64,000 nt of DNA from positions 223,943-287,942 of the forward strand of contig MNCI01015870.1 in NCBI GenBank assembly GCA_015680685.1, in the 5' to 3' direction. The notes below the pieces were generated by a model, which worked only from the letters and a program-made list of their open reading frames with translations, searched no databases and was not told where the DNA came from. The stretch comes from Gnetum montanum (lineage: Eukaryota; Streptophyta; Gnetopsida; Gnetales; Gnetaceae). This document shows positions 12,041-23,030 of the stretch, piece after piece. The position numbers and the translations under genes are program-made. Each line of letters starts with the position of its first letter. The first letter of the stretch is position 1.

Positions 12041-12972
12041 GGTGGAAAAGATTTTTTAGATGCACTAGCACAAGTTAAGTAGGCTCTAAAATAGAAAAAT
12101 ACAACCTTGAGCTTGTATGACCTAATCATAAACTCTCCTACTCACCACGCATCCTTGGTTCACATGTTAGCATTTGTTCCTATTAAGGAAGACATTCCAA
12201 AAAATGAAAAGGCCATCCATGACATAATGCTCCCACCCACAACCAAAGAGTTAAGGTCAACACCCTTGACATTTTGCAATGAGGTAGTCAAAGTTAATCC
12301 TAAAAAGGGTTATGTAACCACTACACCCATGTTTATAACCATTCATGTAGGTCAATACAAAATTCATAGGGTCCATGTTGAAGATGGGGCAGCAACCAAT
12401 GTTATCCCATTCCCTGTCATCAACAAGCTTGGCTTGGTTGATCATATTAGGCTGACAACAACAACATGTTTGAAGTACTTCAATGAAACACATGTAGTTT
12501 TCAAGGGGATAGTCATGATAAATTTCATGGCAAGGGAGAAATTCCCCACCAATGTTGAGTTCATCATGGTTGAAGAAATTCTTGGATTTAACCTAATCCT
12601 AGGGAGGTCCTAGTTAGCCCAACTATGGATCATTTCTTCACCTATCCACCATGAGATCCACTTACCCAATGAGGGTGGGGAGGTGGTGATCTTTGGTAAC
12701 AATGTAGCCCCTTCAACCATTAACAACATAGATACCGAAGAATGGTCATAGGTAGAGTTCTCCAAAGATATGCAACCCATTTGTAATGAAGGATAATGTT
12801 GTGTGGCCAATGTTAAACAACCAAGCAAGGAAATCAACCTCCATGAGGAAGCTTTATGGGTAGAACTACCCTTATTTGCAGTAGGCAAAGGTCTATGGGA
12901 ATATTATCTTCTACATCCTAGGCCTTACGCACCAGTTAACCCACATCTAGTTAGGAGGCATCTACGTGACTA
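12041..12972 (+). pseudogene. Element B aspartic protease
   Basis: The protease would cut the Gag-Pol polyprotein. It lies downstream of gag. An open stretch of 168 codons (12107-12613) contains HVEDGAATNVIPF at about 12374. The active-site Asp of the usual DDG or DSG motif reads Glu here, so the enzyme is probably dead. The second block, FNLILGRS, is followed by a TAG where C has Trp, then LAQL, then GGEVVIFG. The frame ends at a TAA near 12972 after LVRRHLRD. The same protease is found in C (intact DDG) and on the minus strand in E. Confidence 0.8.
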
Positions 12973-13117
12973 AGGCATGTCCTTAGTTTGCTTGCATGTC
13001 TAACTTGCCTTTTGTTCCTTCATCTGTATAGTTACGATTTGTGTTATTATTTACATTCTGCATTACTTGTCTCATTTCCTTAGTTCATGTGGTTTCATTT
13101 ATTTCTTTTCTATGAAA
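12973..13117 (+). other. Start of protease-RT gap in element B
   Basis: This short non-coding stretch matches C at 43523-43670. A pol-intron donor should lie at or just after the protease end if the Ogre-like model is right. Possible GT sites (for example TACGTGACT) are weak. Confidence 0.35.
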
Positions 13118-13320
13118 AAAAATGAGGCTTGGAAAGGCCTTAAACTACTATGTAGCTTGAAAAGGCCTTAAACTACCATGTGGCCTAAAAAGGCCTAAAA
13201 TTGGCAACCAACTTTCATTTAAGTGATGGCTTGAAATGGCCTTAAATTAGTGATGGCCCAAAATGGCCTTAAACTAGCAATGGCCCTGCTTCCACAACCT
13301 TAAACTAGCATGGGGCCCAC
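13118..13320 (+). repeat. Tandem GGCCTTAAACTA array, element B
   Basis: About seven degenerate units of roughly 20-35 bases contain AAGGCCTTAAACTA or TGGCCTTAAACTAGCA. The matching array in C is at 43675-43880. Confidence 0.65.
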
Positions 13321-15082
13321 AAGGGGCCTATTGCACCAACCAAATCATGAGTTAAAATTATCACAATATTACATGAAAAGATAGTAAAATGAGAAGCAAA
13401 GAACTATCATATTTTCATTGAATCATTAATAAGATACATAGTTCAAGATTACATCCACAACATGAAATATCCAATAAGACACAAAATTTCCCAATAGCAA
13501 GGCTACATCTTAAGCACTTCAACCTATAGTGTGCAATAGGGGCTAGGGCTCTTCTCCTTCCTCTTCATCCATTGCTCCACTGGGTCTTGCATCCTCACTT
13601 AGAACCTATGTCAAATAAAAATAAAACAATAAATTAGTCAATAAATAAGGTGATGAACAAAACTATAATAAAGTAAGCAACAATAAACTAAGCTAAACCA
13701 ACCTGAGAAGGCCCTGCATCCATGTGTAGGGAATTCCTGTTATGGCTAGCCCCTATGCATCAGAGGATTTTATCCTTCGACATACATGTCCAGTCCTCCT
13801 CATCCAAGTTAAGGCCCATGAGGGTCTTTTCTTTTTCTATCATCATCCATGTGGGCAGCCCTGGTGAAAACGTTGTAGAAGTTACCTCTCCAAAAGGTAC
13901 AATGATCTATCTCTCCAAGGACTCACTCACCACTATGTTGCTTACAAATAGTTTGTAAGTGTGTTTTGCACCGATTGCATTAAGGAATATCTCTTGGCAT
14001 TAGCGCTCAATAGACTCATCTCTATACTTCTTATGTTATGTTTTTTTCTCTTACTTGTAGTGGTGTTTATGATTCTTTTGCATCTATCCCCATTGATACA
14101 TATTTTCACTATAGTTCTTACAGTCTTGATTTTTCCTTACCAAGAGGTCCATTTGTAGCTGTTGTTTAATAACCTCACTGGTGGCCTCATTTTTTCCCTG
14201 AAAAGCTAACCAGTACTTGGCATAATAGATTTCAGCCATGTGTAAATTGTCATTTGGCTTGTCATGTGTTGCTAGGAAGTCATAGCACAATTGTAGGTCT
14301 TCTAGTCTAGCCTCCTGGTTTGCCCCCATTTTTTGAAGCTCTTACACCCATCTCCATAGGTGCTCATTTACACGCCTACACTTCCACAATACTTGTGCAA
14401 AGTACAACGTGCACTTGCTTGCCTTGTTGTATACACTACAAGGAACCTACACCACTTTAGGGGGGAACTCAGGTACAGTGTCAACTTTGACTACTATGTT
14501 TAGGTCCCATTTGAGCTGCGATCCTATCATTCCATGATAGGTGAAATAACGTTAGTTACAAAATAAAGAAGAAAATAACTAGAGAAAAAAATAAGAAAAT
14601 GGTAATAATAGTAAAATAAATATACCTATCTCAAGGTCTATTTGTTTGATGTGATCTATCATATCATCCACCACACCTTGCATGAAGGTAAACTTATCTA
14701 GAGTTTTTATCCATGATTGTGTAAAGAAGGTAGATATTGATGTAAGATGTTTAGTGGAAGCACCAACTACTACAACATAAAGTATTTTATGATCATCAAG
14801 CCACCAATAGCCAAGAAGATAATAAAAACCATAGAAAAAAATGAAGATGGCGATGCAAAGCTCCTACCCAACAAGCCCTCAAGTGGAAGAGTGAGGCGGA
14901 TTGCCCATCTGCATGTCATCAAAGAAATGCTAAAACTCATCATCTTCAAACTGAAACCCTTCTTCCTTGAGTTAACCTTAACACTTCCACAACTTTTTTC
15001 TCATCTTCATCTACCATGTGTTCCTCAGGTTGAGGGACATCGTCCTCCATAGGCTCCTCTACTGCTGCAAGGGCCCTCTTGC

Positions 15083-15167
15083 CTGTGTTACATTCAATTT
15101 AGAATGTCCAATAATGAATATAAAATAGCATCACACACTACAAAAAAATTAAATAATGCATACTTAC
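15083..15167 (-). other. Intron 4 of opposite-strand gene, copy B (85 bases)
   Basis: The donor is AGCAA|GTAAGTATG and the acceptor AACACAG|GCAAGAGG on the minus strand. Copy C has the same intron at 45616-45704 (89 bases) with the same donor and acceptor. Copy A has it at 6673-6781. Confidence 0.7.
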
Positions 15168-16574
15168 TTGCTATTTCTAAATGCACATTACGGAGCTTGA
15201 ATCGTAGCTTCTTGCCCCCCTCCTCCACTTCATGCGTAGGCTCTTCCATTGGGTGAGGCTTTTTGAACTTCATTTTCGATGACCTTGTTATCTTAGTGAT
15301 GAGTTGTGATCCTCTCATCACATTTTTAGTGTTGGTGGGAGGCGCCTCCTTGGCACTATCATGTGTGTGGTAGGATTACCCCACATGGCCTTTAGTCATC
15401 ACTAAGAACAACTCGCCAATTACCTTCAGAGGGTCCTACGACCATGTGGTGTAGAATAGGTGGTGGATCCATGGCCTAGAGATCTAGTTTCAATCTTGCA
15501 CCATCCATTGTCCATTCTTGCAGACCACCAAAAATTCCACAAACCTTTAGAGGTAAGCTACAAAGAAAGAAAAATGCATGTGTGATTGTGCTTGGATACT
15601 ATTGTGCAACTTAATGATTTTAGCTCGTAGGTCATTGACAAGGTAGTTTGCCCAATTGTACCATGTTCCATCCTCTATCACATCTCACATGATTCAAGCT
15701 TGCTCAACCCCAAGGATCTTTCCTTGGAAAAGTAGCTTTGGAAATGCATGTGCTCAAAAGACTAGGTAGAGGTGGTGGACCACAGGTACTTCCACCATCT
15801 TCATGGGTATACCTTTACATCCCTTTTGAGTGCCCAACCATTCCTCAACATCTCCTTTGTGGTCTAGGTCCTTATTGATTTTTTTTTTCCACTAGTAGAC
15901 CATTAGAGGGGATGCTGAAAAGGTCCGTAAAGAGTTCATCTATGATTTCGAAGACCACCTACACATTATGGACCTACATGCAAAAGTGATGAATATTCTT
16001 GGTGAAGAAGTCAATTAGGGCAATCATCTTAGCCACTAGGATGTTTGGGTTTATGGCCAAGAAGAGGTCCATGAGCCTAGCCTGTTGAAGATTCTTTGCT
16101 ACCTTCACTAATGCCTCATAGCACAACCAGTGCTATGAGCTCTTAAACGCACTATATTTAAAGAGGAGAGTGACCTAGGTGCACCTTGAAGTAACCACCA
16201 TGACCTCTTTTAACTTAGCTATAGCTATAATAAGAAAAGGTAAAATCAATAACATGAAGACAAACAAAACTAAAAGTGCATGAAAATAAGTGATATGACT
16301 TACATGGAACAAAAGGTGTGTGAGATGGAAATAGTGGGATTGAAACTTCCTCCACACTCAGTATACCAATTTCCTACTCAATGTCCAACTAGCCAAGTGC
16401 TTGACACATCTCGTAAGATTTGGAATACTATAAGGGTATTTCGCCAAATCTACCCTAATTTGCCCAATCATTCTAGCACGAACATTCTCAGAAGATGAGA
16501 TTTCTTGAAGAATAGTTTTGGTCGAGTTTAGTATCCCTTCTTCATCATGGAGGCCATCTATGTCAATAGAAAAC

Positions 16575-16650
16575 CTAGTAATAGACATGAGAAGTTAGCA
16601 TCCTAATTCATGATGTAATAGGCAATACAAAAAATCACAATAGGGCTCAC
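16575..16650 (-). other. In-frame intron of opposite-strand gene, copy B (76 bases)
   Basis: On the minus strand the donor is GGAGG|GTGAGC and the acceptor TTACTAG|GTTTTC, with GCTAAC as likely branch point. Removing it joins NAGG to FSIDIDGLHDEE in frame, at the same codon as in copies A, C and D. Confidence 0.75.
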
Positions 16651-17268
16651 CCTCCAGCGTTATATACCTTCCTAGGCGGATTTTGGAAAATAGTGTGTAC
16701 ATGTCGAGTGATGAAAATTGTGTTATTCTTATTGTAGCATTGGAACTCAGGCACTCCCCAGATCCTAGATAAAAACCTAAGGCCTTTCTAGCATTGGCCT
16801 GAGCTCCTTGCCCCTTTGTCATCAACAGGATTTTTAGACATGAACCTCAAGATACCTTGGTTTGCCCCAAGCAATAATGTCTCTATTATGACATCTACTA
16901 CTTCAGCTGACAAGTGTGACAAAATTATCACATTGAAGTAGCAGAGCAAAAATTAAAGGAAATCTTACATGCCCGACTTAAACCAAATCACCTAGTATCC
17001 CACACATGTGTCTGGTGTAGGCATGTTCTATACAGGATCTCTCATACAGCATAAAATGCCCACCAATTTGGCTATGATGAGGATAGGTTTCAACAACACA
17101 CTACAATGCCACAATTGCAGTAAAATAAAAATGTTAGCATTGAAAAAATAAGAAAAAATAAAAAAATGCATAAAACTACCACATTTCACATGATTAACCT
17201 TCCATTAGGCCCCATAGGAAAGGGACATTGGCATACCTATCTAACATGCCTAGTTTCTAAGAGGGCAT

Positions 17269-18210
17269 AGCACTAACACTTACATTTTTACAAACATTAC
17301 AATTTGAAAAAAAAATGTATAAAAAAATTTTCTAACTATCAGTTACGATCTCTGCAGAGAGTAACCTTCTCAATTTCAAAATTATTCTAAGTGTTGGTTA
17401 CGCTCCTTGGAAAGTGTAACAATTTCAAATTTTTTTTTAACTATCCACTACGTTGCCTATGAAGCATAGTGCTAGGAGGCAAAAATTTTTCTAACTTTTT
17501 GTTACGCTTCTAGGGACACCTTGGTGTGATGGACATGATCCTCAATTGCCATTCCCTAACTATTACACTCTAGCATTTTCCCTAAGCCATCTTGGCTGAG
17601 TCCTATCTTGCACCATAGTGTAGGATGCCAAAAATCCTCTGGCTTCAGCATGTCATGGTTGGTTGCTATACTTTGGCTTTCTTCTTGTCATGCTCTAGCT
17701 TCCCTCTATCACTGCTATACTCTACCTTATTTGCACTATGCTCGAATGACTATTGGCTCTAATGTTGAAAATGATACGTTTACCACTGTAAGACCCCTAT
17801 TTATACCCTTTAGGGTTAAAGGATACGTCACCCTCCTGGGATGTTCTATGTCCCACACTTAACGCGAGATGTTCCATGTCTTGTGCATAATGCGGGACAA
17901 GCATAGCACCCAAAGTTAGAAAAATTTTGCAACTTTTCAAGCATCCCTATACTTAGAATTTTTTTTTGCATTTTTTTGATTGCCCAATAAACATCTAACT
18001 TAGCCTCACATTTCAAACCTCTCAAGCCTTACTTAAACCTATGTCTTTCACATAAACTATGGTCCGCTACAACCTTAAATTGGTAATTTTATGGTTGATT
18101 GAGGCCCCAAAAAATTATTTTACATACTGCATAGTTACCTAAATTTTTATGACATTGTCTTCCTTATGTTATGCATTTTGCTTTATTAAGATAGGTGCTA
18201 CTTGACATTT
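17269..18210. other. Region between opposite-strand gene and RT, element B
   Basis: No coding region is recognised. At 17340-17520 three or four palindrome-like modules (GGTTACGCTCC...GTGTAAC, AGTTACGATCTCTGCAGAGAGTAACC) resemble LTR modules. On the minus strand TATAAATAGGGG at 17798-17805 lies about 530 bases before the likely start codon of the opposite-strand gene and could be its TATA box. C has a mutated form (48531-48540). Confidence 0.4.
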
Positions 18211-18227
18211 TTTTGGTTATTTTGTAG
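18211..18227 (+). promoter_or_regulatory. 3' splice acceptor upstream of B RT frame
   Basis: TTTTGGTTATTTTGTAG is followed by GATCTC and, 23 bases on, by the RT start ATG. The same block stands before RT in A and C, which supports a spliced intron between protease and RT. Confidence 0.5.
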
Positions 18228-18250
18228 GATCTCTTGAGTAGGATTGCAAG

Positions 18251-19400
18251 ATGAATGCATACGAGAGTCTTCATTCATCCTTAGTCATGACTAGACCTTA
18301 CAGTGGTTCCATGAGATGCATAAAAACTAAGCCTCTAGACTTCAAGCCATTCACTTATGACACAAATGTAGCATCCCTAAAGACATCTCTAGACTGCCGA
18401 GACCATCTAGTTAGAGCTCTAGATTGAGAAGCAGGCAACATAACTAAGGATCTCCTCATAGAAGTCCCTGTGGTAACATGTAAAGGTGAGGTAAAAATAT
18501 TGAAGCTTAGTTTCTTGTTAGAGCCTCAAATCAAACAAGGTATCTCTAAGGTCCTTAGTGATAATGTCAAGGCATTCACATGGTCCTACAAGGCCATGAT
18601 GGGCTTAAACCCTCACATAATACAACATACATTATTCTCAATCCTTGTGTAAAGCTAGTTAAATAAAAAGCACGTAAAGTCAAGCCTGAGGTGGCATTGG
18701 CTATTCGCAATGAAATCACTAAGCTTTACAAAGCTGGTTTCATCTGAGTAGTTGACCATGCTGACTAGGTCTCAAACATTGTAGTTGTTTCTAAGAAAAA
18801 TTGGAGTATATGCATTTGCATAGACTTCTGGGACCTAAACAAGGCAACCATTAAAGATGATTTCCCATTTCTTAGTATTGATCAACTCATTAATACTATG
18901 GTTGGTCATGCCTTGTTGTTCTTTATAGATGGGTTCTTAGGGTATAACCAAATCTGAATCAACCCACAACACCAACTTAGCACTACTTTCATGACCCCTT
19001 GGGCTACATTTTGCTATACAAAGATGCCCTTTGGACTAAAGAATGCAGAAGAAACCTACCAACACACGATGATGTATATCTTTAGCGACTATCTACTAGA
19101 CTTTCTCAATGACTACATTGATGATATAGCAATTAAGTCCAAGTTAGCTCATGACCATTCAAATGACTTGGACCACATACTTAAACATTGCCTTAGACAT
19201 GAACTTAGGCTAAATTCAAAAAAGTGTGTCTTTGGCATCAAAATTAATCACATGTTAGGCTTTGTAGTATCAAAAGCAAGCATATGCATAGACCCTGACA
19301 AGGTTAAAACTATTACCAAATTAGAGCTGCCAGCAAACCTTAAGGACTTATGCATGTTACAAGGAAAATTATAATTCATACATAGGTTTATTGCATGGTT
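18251..19400 (+). pseudogene. Element B reverse transcriptase
   Basis: The enzyme copies the element RNA into DNA. ATG 18251 begins MNAYESLHSSL, matching A and C at the same point. The upstream linker LEPQIKQGISKVL is followed by a frameshift near 18650, then the fingers and palm: TIKDDFPF, FGLKNA, and the catalytic YIDD box intact at 19114-19125. The thumb/connection continues to about 19400. Stops (TAG, TGA) and the frameshift inactivate it. Sequence blocks such as PWATFCYTKMPFGLKN and ELRLNSKKCVFGIK place it in the plant Tat lineage of Ty3/gypsy. Confidence 0.85.
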
Positions 19401-20524
19401 GATTGACAATTTTTAGCCAATGAAACATTTTCTCAAAAAGGGGATCCACTTTGAGTGGATAGCTTAATGCTAGGAGGTGTTTGACAACCTAAAAAAGGAG
19501 TTGGCTCAACTTCTGATAGTCTACCCTCTACAAGAAGATAAGTTGTTCTATATTTACCTTGCAATCTCAGACATGTCCATTGCTTCTCTACTTTGCCAAA
19601 AGTGAGATGATGGCTTGGAGGTCCCTTTTTACTACTTAAATCCATGCACTAGTAGCCCATGAGGTGAAATACAATAATGGGAAGAAGAACTATCTCACCT
19701 TAGTTTTTACACTCAAAAAATGGAGATACTACCTTTTCCATAATAAAGTTAATGTTATTTGAAAAAGTAATGTACTTTGAGCAATTACTACTAACATTTA
19801 TGAAAGTAGTTAAATAGCATGATGGAAGGCAATAATTGCAATGTTTGACTTGCACTACATAGCACAAGCATCAACAAAAGGTCAAGAAATAGCTGCACAA
19901 CTCATGGCTTCACCTATAGATGATTAAGCAACAATAGATACAAAATTTCTAGATGATCATGTCAATAGTATAAGTCAAGTACCCTTCAATTTTGAGGTAG
20001 TTTTACACTTTGATGGTGCTTCAACCACACATGATGGTAGTGTCGTTGTAGTTATCATGTTCTCCTTTGGGGAGTTCTAGCCCTTTGCATATCACTTCAC
20101 ATTTCCTTACACAAACAATATGGTGGAGTATGAAGGTATCCTTAGATGTGTCTTAGTAGCTCAAGATTTAGGAATCCAAGACATAGCAATCTGAGGCAAC
20201 TCACAGCTAGTCATCAACCAAGTCACAGAGGTTTATGCTTGTAAGGCACAACATCTACAATCTTACTATGATTTGGTGAAACACTTTCTCAAACAATTTG
20301 CAAATGTAGATGTCCAACATATCCCCCATAATGAAAATTCCATAGCTAATGCATTAGCTACTTTAGCCTTAAGCATAGCACCAAACATTTTTTCTGCTTT
20401 ACTTGCTTCGACAATGGATTGTGCCAAACCTATAACTCAAACAACAAGCATCGCATCCATAAATGCAACAAATACAACCCAAGCCCAAGAGTGGTATGAT
20501 GATATCAAGGCATACCTAAAATAG
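19401..20524 (+). pseudogene. Element B dual RNase H (gRNase H then aRNase H)
   Basis: RNase H removes the RNA strand during reverse transcription. The first domain (about 19440-19810) shows SIASLLCQK and VPFYYL. The second (about 19990-20400) has FDGAST, VEYEGI and a GNSQ box where GDS is expected, then IANALA where ADALA is usual, so two catalytic Asp are replaced by Asn. Two RNase H domains are known for plant Tat elements. The last open stretch, 20273-20524, is the C-terminus and linker to integrase. Stops are TAG and TGA. Confidence 0.8.
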
Positions 20525-20569
20525 GGAGAGCCTTCACAAGATTTAACCTTTGCCCAAAAATACGCGGTA

Positions 20570-21729
20570 CGAAAGCAATCATGGCAGTATGTCCTTATAG
20601 GTGATAGCACCTTTTGTTATAGATCCTATGATGGAATACTGTTAACTTGCATTAGCAGTAGTGAAGCACAAAAGATTTTCAACCAAGTCCATAAGGGACT
20701 ATGTGGAGGCCACATAGCCCCTAGGGTAATGGTAGTAAAAATCAGATGTCTAGGCTATTATTGGCCTTATATGAAACATGATTGTGCCTCTAAGGTTAGG
20801 ACATGTGACTTGTATCAGTGGCACAATAACATAATTCACATGCCACCCATTGAACTATATACTACACAGATCACATGGTCATTCCAATATTGGGGGTTGG
20901 ATATCATAAGGCCTATAACACCTAAGTCTTCCACAGGACATAGCTTCATTATTATGACAACTAAATATTTTACAAAGTGGGTTGAAGCCATTCCCTTTAG
21001 GAAGACAACATCATAGTAGGTTTGCAAATTCATCCTAGATAACATAGTGACCTAATTTGTTCTTCCCATAACTATAGTCACATACAATGGGCCATAATTT
21101 AGTAGTGCAAAAACCAAAGCCTTCTGTGAAAACCTTGGTATTAAACAATCCTTCTCATCACCGTACTACCCATAGGTGAATGGTCAAGTAGAGGCTACAA
21201 AAAAAGTCAGCATCAACCTTTTGAAGAGGATTCTTAACAATAGCAAGCGACGATGGTACAAACAACTAGTTACGTGCTATGAGCCTATCGTATGACATGT
21301 AGAATAGTGACAAGTAAGATGCCATATAGTCTTTTGTATGGATTTGAAGTAATGTTTCCTCTTGAACTATAGGTCCCATTACTTTGCATGATCCTCTCAA
21401 GCTTCATTGATGAGGTTTAAAATAATGAGTTGAGAACCATCAACCTCGACTCTATAGAGGAGGAGCACATGCAAACACTTGATCACATCAAGTGCTACCA
21501 AGAGAAACAATGGCAAAAGCATTGTCACAATCAACATCAACACTCGATCAAGAAGGGGGACTTGGTCCTCAAGGTCATTTGTAAGCCTATGGACAAGTTC
21601 TCAGCCAACTAGAAAGGGCCTTTCTTATTCATAAAAGCATATGACTATGGAGCCTTTAATCTTGTTGATCTATATGACAATGAGTTTTCGAATCCTATTA
21701 ACCACTCATATCTAAAGCCATACTACACC
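20570..21729 (+). pseudogene. Element B integrase
   Basis: Integrase inserts the DNA copy into the genome. The N-terminal zinc region is partly kept (LGYYWPYMKHD, then RTCDLYQW, where the second Cys of CxxC is lost). The catalytic core has WGLDIIRP (first Asp kept), VTYNGP where TDNGP is expected (second Asp to Tyr), and GQVEAT (Glu kept). The C-terminal part has KKGDLVLKV and NPINHSYLKPYY before the stop. A frameshift lies near 21290 and there are several TAG stops. The gene is followed directly by a tandem repeat, with no env-like frame. Confidence 0.85.
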
Positions 21730-21774
21730 TAGTATGCAGTATTGTGCCAATGACAAAAGAAAGGTAAGTGCATG

Positions 21775-21985
21775 TCTATTATGATGTTAAACTGGCACAG
21801 AGGTCTACTATGACGTTAAACTAGCACAGACATTCGCTATGATGTTAAACTAACATAGATGTCTACTATGATGTTAAACTAATCATTCACTATTTGCTAC
21901 AATGTTAAACTAGCACAATGGTCTACTAGAACCTTAAACTAGCACAGCATGTGGTCTACCAAGACCTAAAACTGGGTTCGTAGTT
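21775..21985 (+). repeat. Minisatellite GTCTACTATGATGTTAAACT, element B
   Basis: About seven units of 27-35 bases follow the pattern TCTACTATGATGTTAAACT plus AGCACAGA, becoming CCTTAAACTAGCACAGC towards the end. C has a longer array of about twelve units at the same place (52470-52835). Confidence 0.8.
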
Positions 21986-23030
21986 CAGCATCCATAGTTC
22001 AACACACATAGTTCTATGGATAAGTGAGCATGAATACTTCCAATCCTCCACTACCTACCCACACCTCTTAGACAAGATGGGGTGGGAATTGGAGTTCTAA
22101 AATGAAGTTCACATCGTCAAGGAAAAAACCTCTAGGAAATTTGTAGTGTCACGATACTCAGGATCTTGCTAATCTTCTAGAGATGTCTTTTGGCATCTTG
22201 CTAACCTTATAGAGCTACTACCACCATCGCCAATCATCCTAGTAGGGGCTCTCATCATCAACATCACTCACCTAAGAACCAAAAGCACTGTTGCCTAGCC
22301 ATAGCACTGTCATCCTTTGGCCCTCACCATTGCTTGAGCCTAGAAGAACATTCAGTACCATGGCTTCTTGCCATGCAGTTAGGTTTCCTGGCTCTTACCT
22401 TTGGCGATAACTCCTAAGCATCTGCATCACCATCATCTCTAGCCACTTGGGTGCTCGATTCTGGTATGTCTTCCATAGCTTTTGGAGCTAACTGTCATCA
22501 TGCTTGCATTGGCCTTCCTGCTTTGGACATTGCACATACCTATAGCTGACATAGCATTCATGGCCATTGCAATGCCCTTGCAAACAAGACTTTTCCTTCA
22601 TCTCACGTGGTGGTTATTTTTCTTGTTTTCTATATGTTCCATTTGTAGGATGAAGCCTCAATGGTGTCTTTCAAGGGTGGATTTCATCATGGTGGAAAGG
22701 TATTTCACTACTCCGATGTGTCCACTTTGGCTTGCTAAGCTACTTAAGAGGGCATATCCCTACCATCCCTCTAACCAGTTGACCTCTACCTCTTGATCTT
22801 GCAATCTCCCACACTCCCCACAAGCTTCCTTGCTACAAATGGAACCTTTCCTGCAATTATCCACTGAATCCATGATGGGTGTAATGAAACTCATCCCATG
22901 GGGAGCCTTTCTGGACTGGTCAAAGCCACAAATTGATGTAACACAACTCATCTTGAGGAGGAAACACTTATTCTATATATGTGATGTAGTTACCTCTAAG
23001 AAAATTTTGATTAGCACGCAGTCCACCCAG
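21986..23030 (+). other. 3' non-coding internal region of element B
   Basis: No gene is supported. The first ~340 bases match C at 52836-53220. The rest is unique in this window. An open frame of 104 codons (22482-22796) has no recognisable motif and no counterpart that can be checked in C. Confidence 0.45.

Larger units (their letters stand above)
13543..17268 (-). pseudogene. Opposite-strand spliced gene, copy B (about eight exons)
   Basis: Read on the minus strand, exons are about 17268-17199 (weak), 17100-16651, 16574-16304, 16224-15168, 15082-14870, 14769-14626, 14523-13703 and 13605-13543, together about 3.1 kb. Donors are mostly GTAAGT, GTGAGC, GTAGGA or GTATAT, and acceptors end in TAG or CAG. 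The protein has a conserved middle region in exon 4 (ARLMDLFLA), a basic stretch with KKPHPMEEP, a coiled-coil-like region in exon 7 (EARLEDLQ, EVIKQQLQMDLL) and an acidic tail MDEEEGEEP before TAG. Stops, mainly TAG, show it is no longer intact. It lies between protease and RT and runs against both. The family is not recognised. Confidence 0.75.

Noticed and set aside
21986-23030. Possible env-like gene after integrase of B
   Set aside because: The longest frame is 104 codons, has no clear signal peptide plus anchor pattern, and C does not support it.
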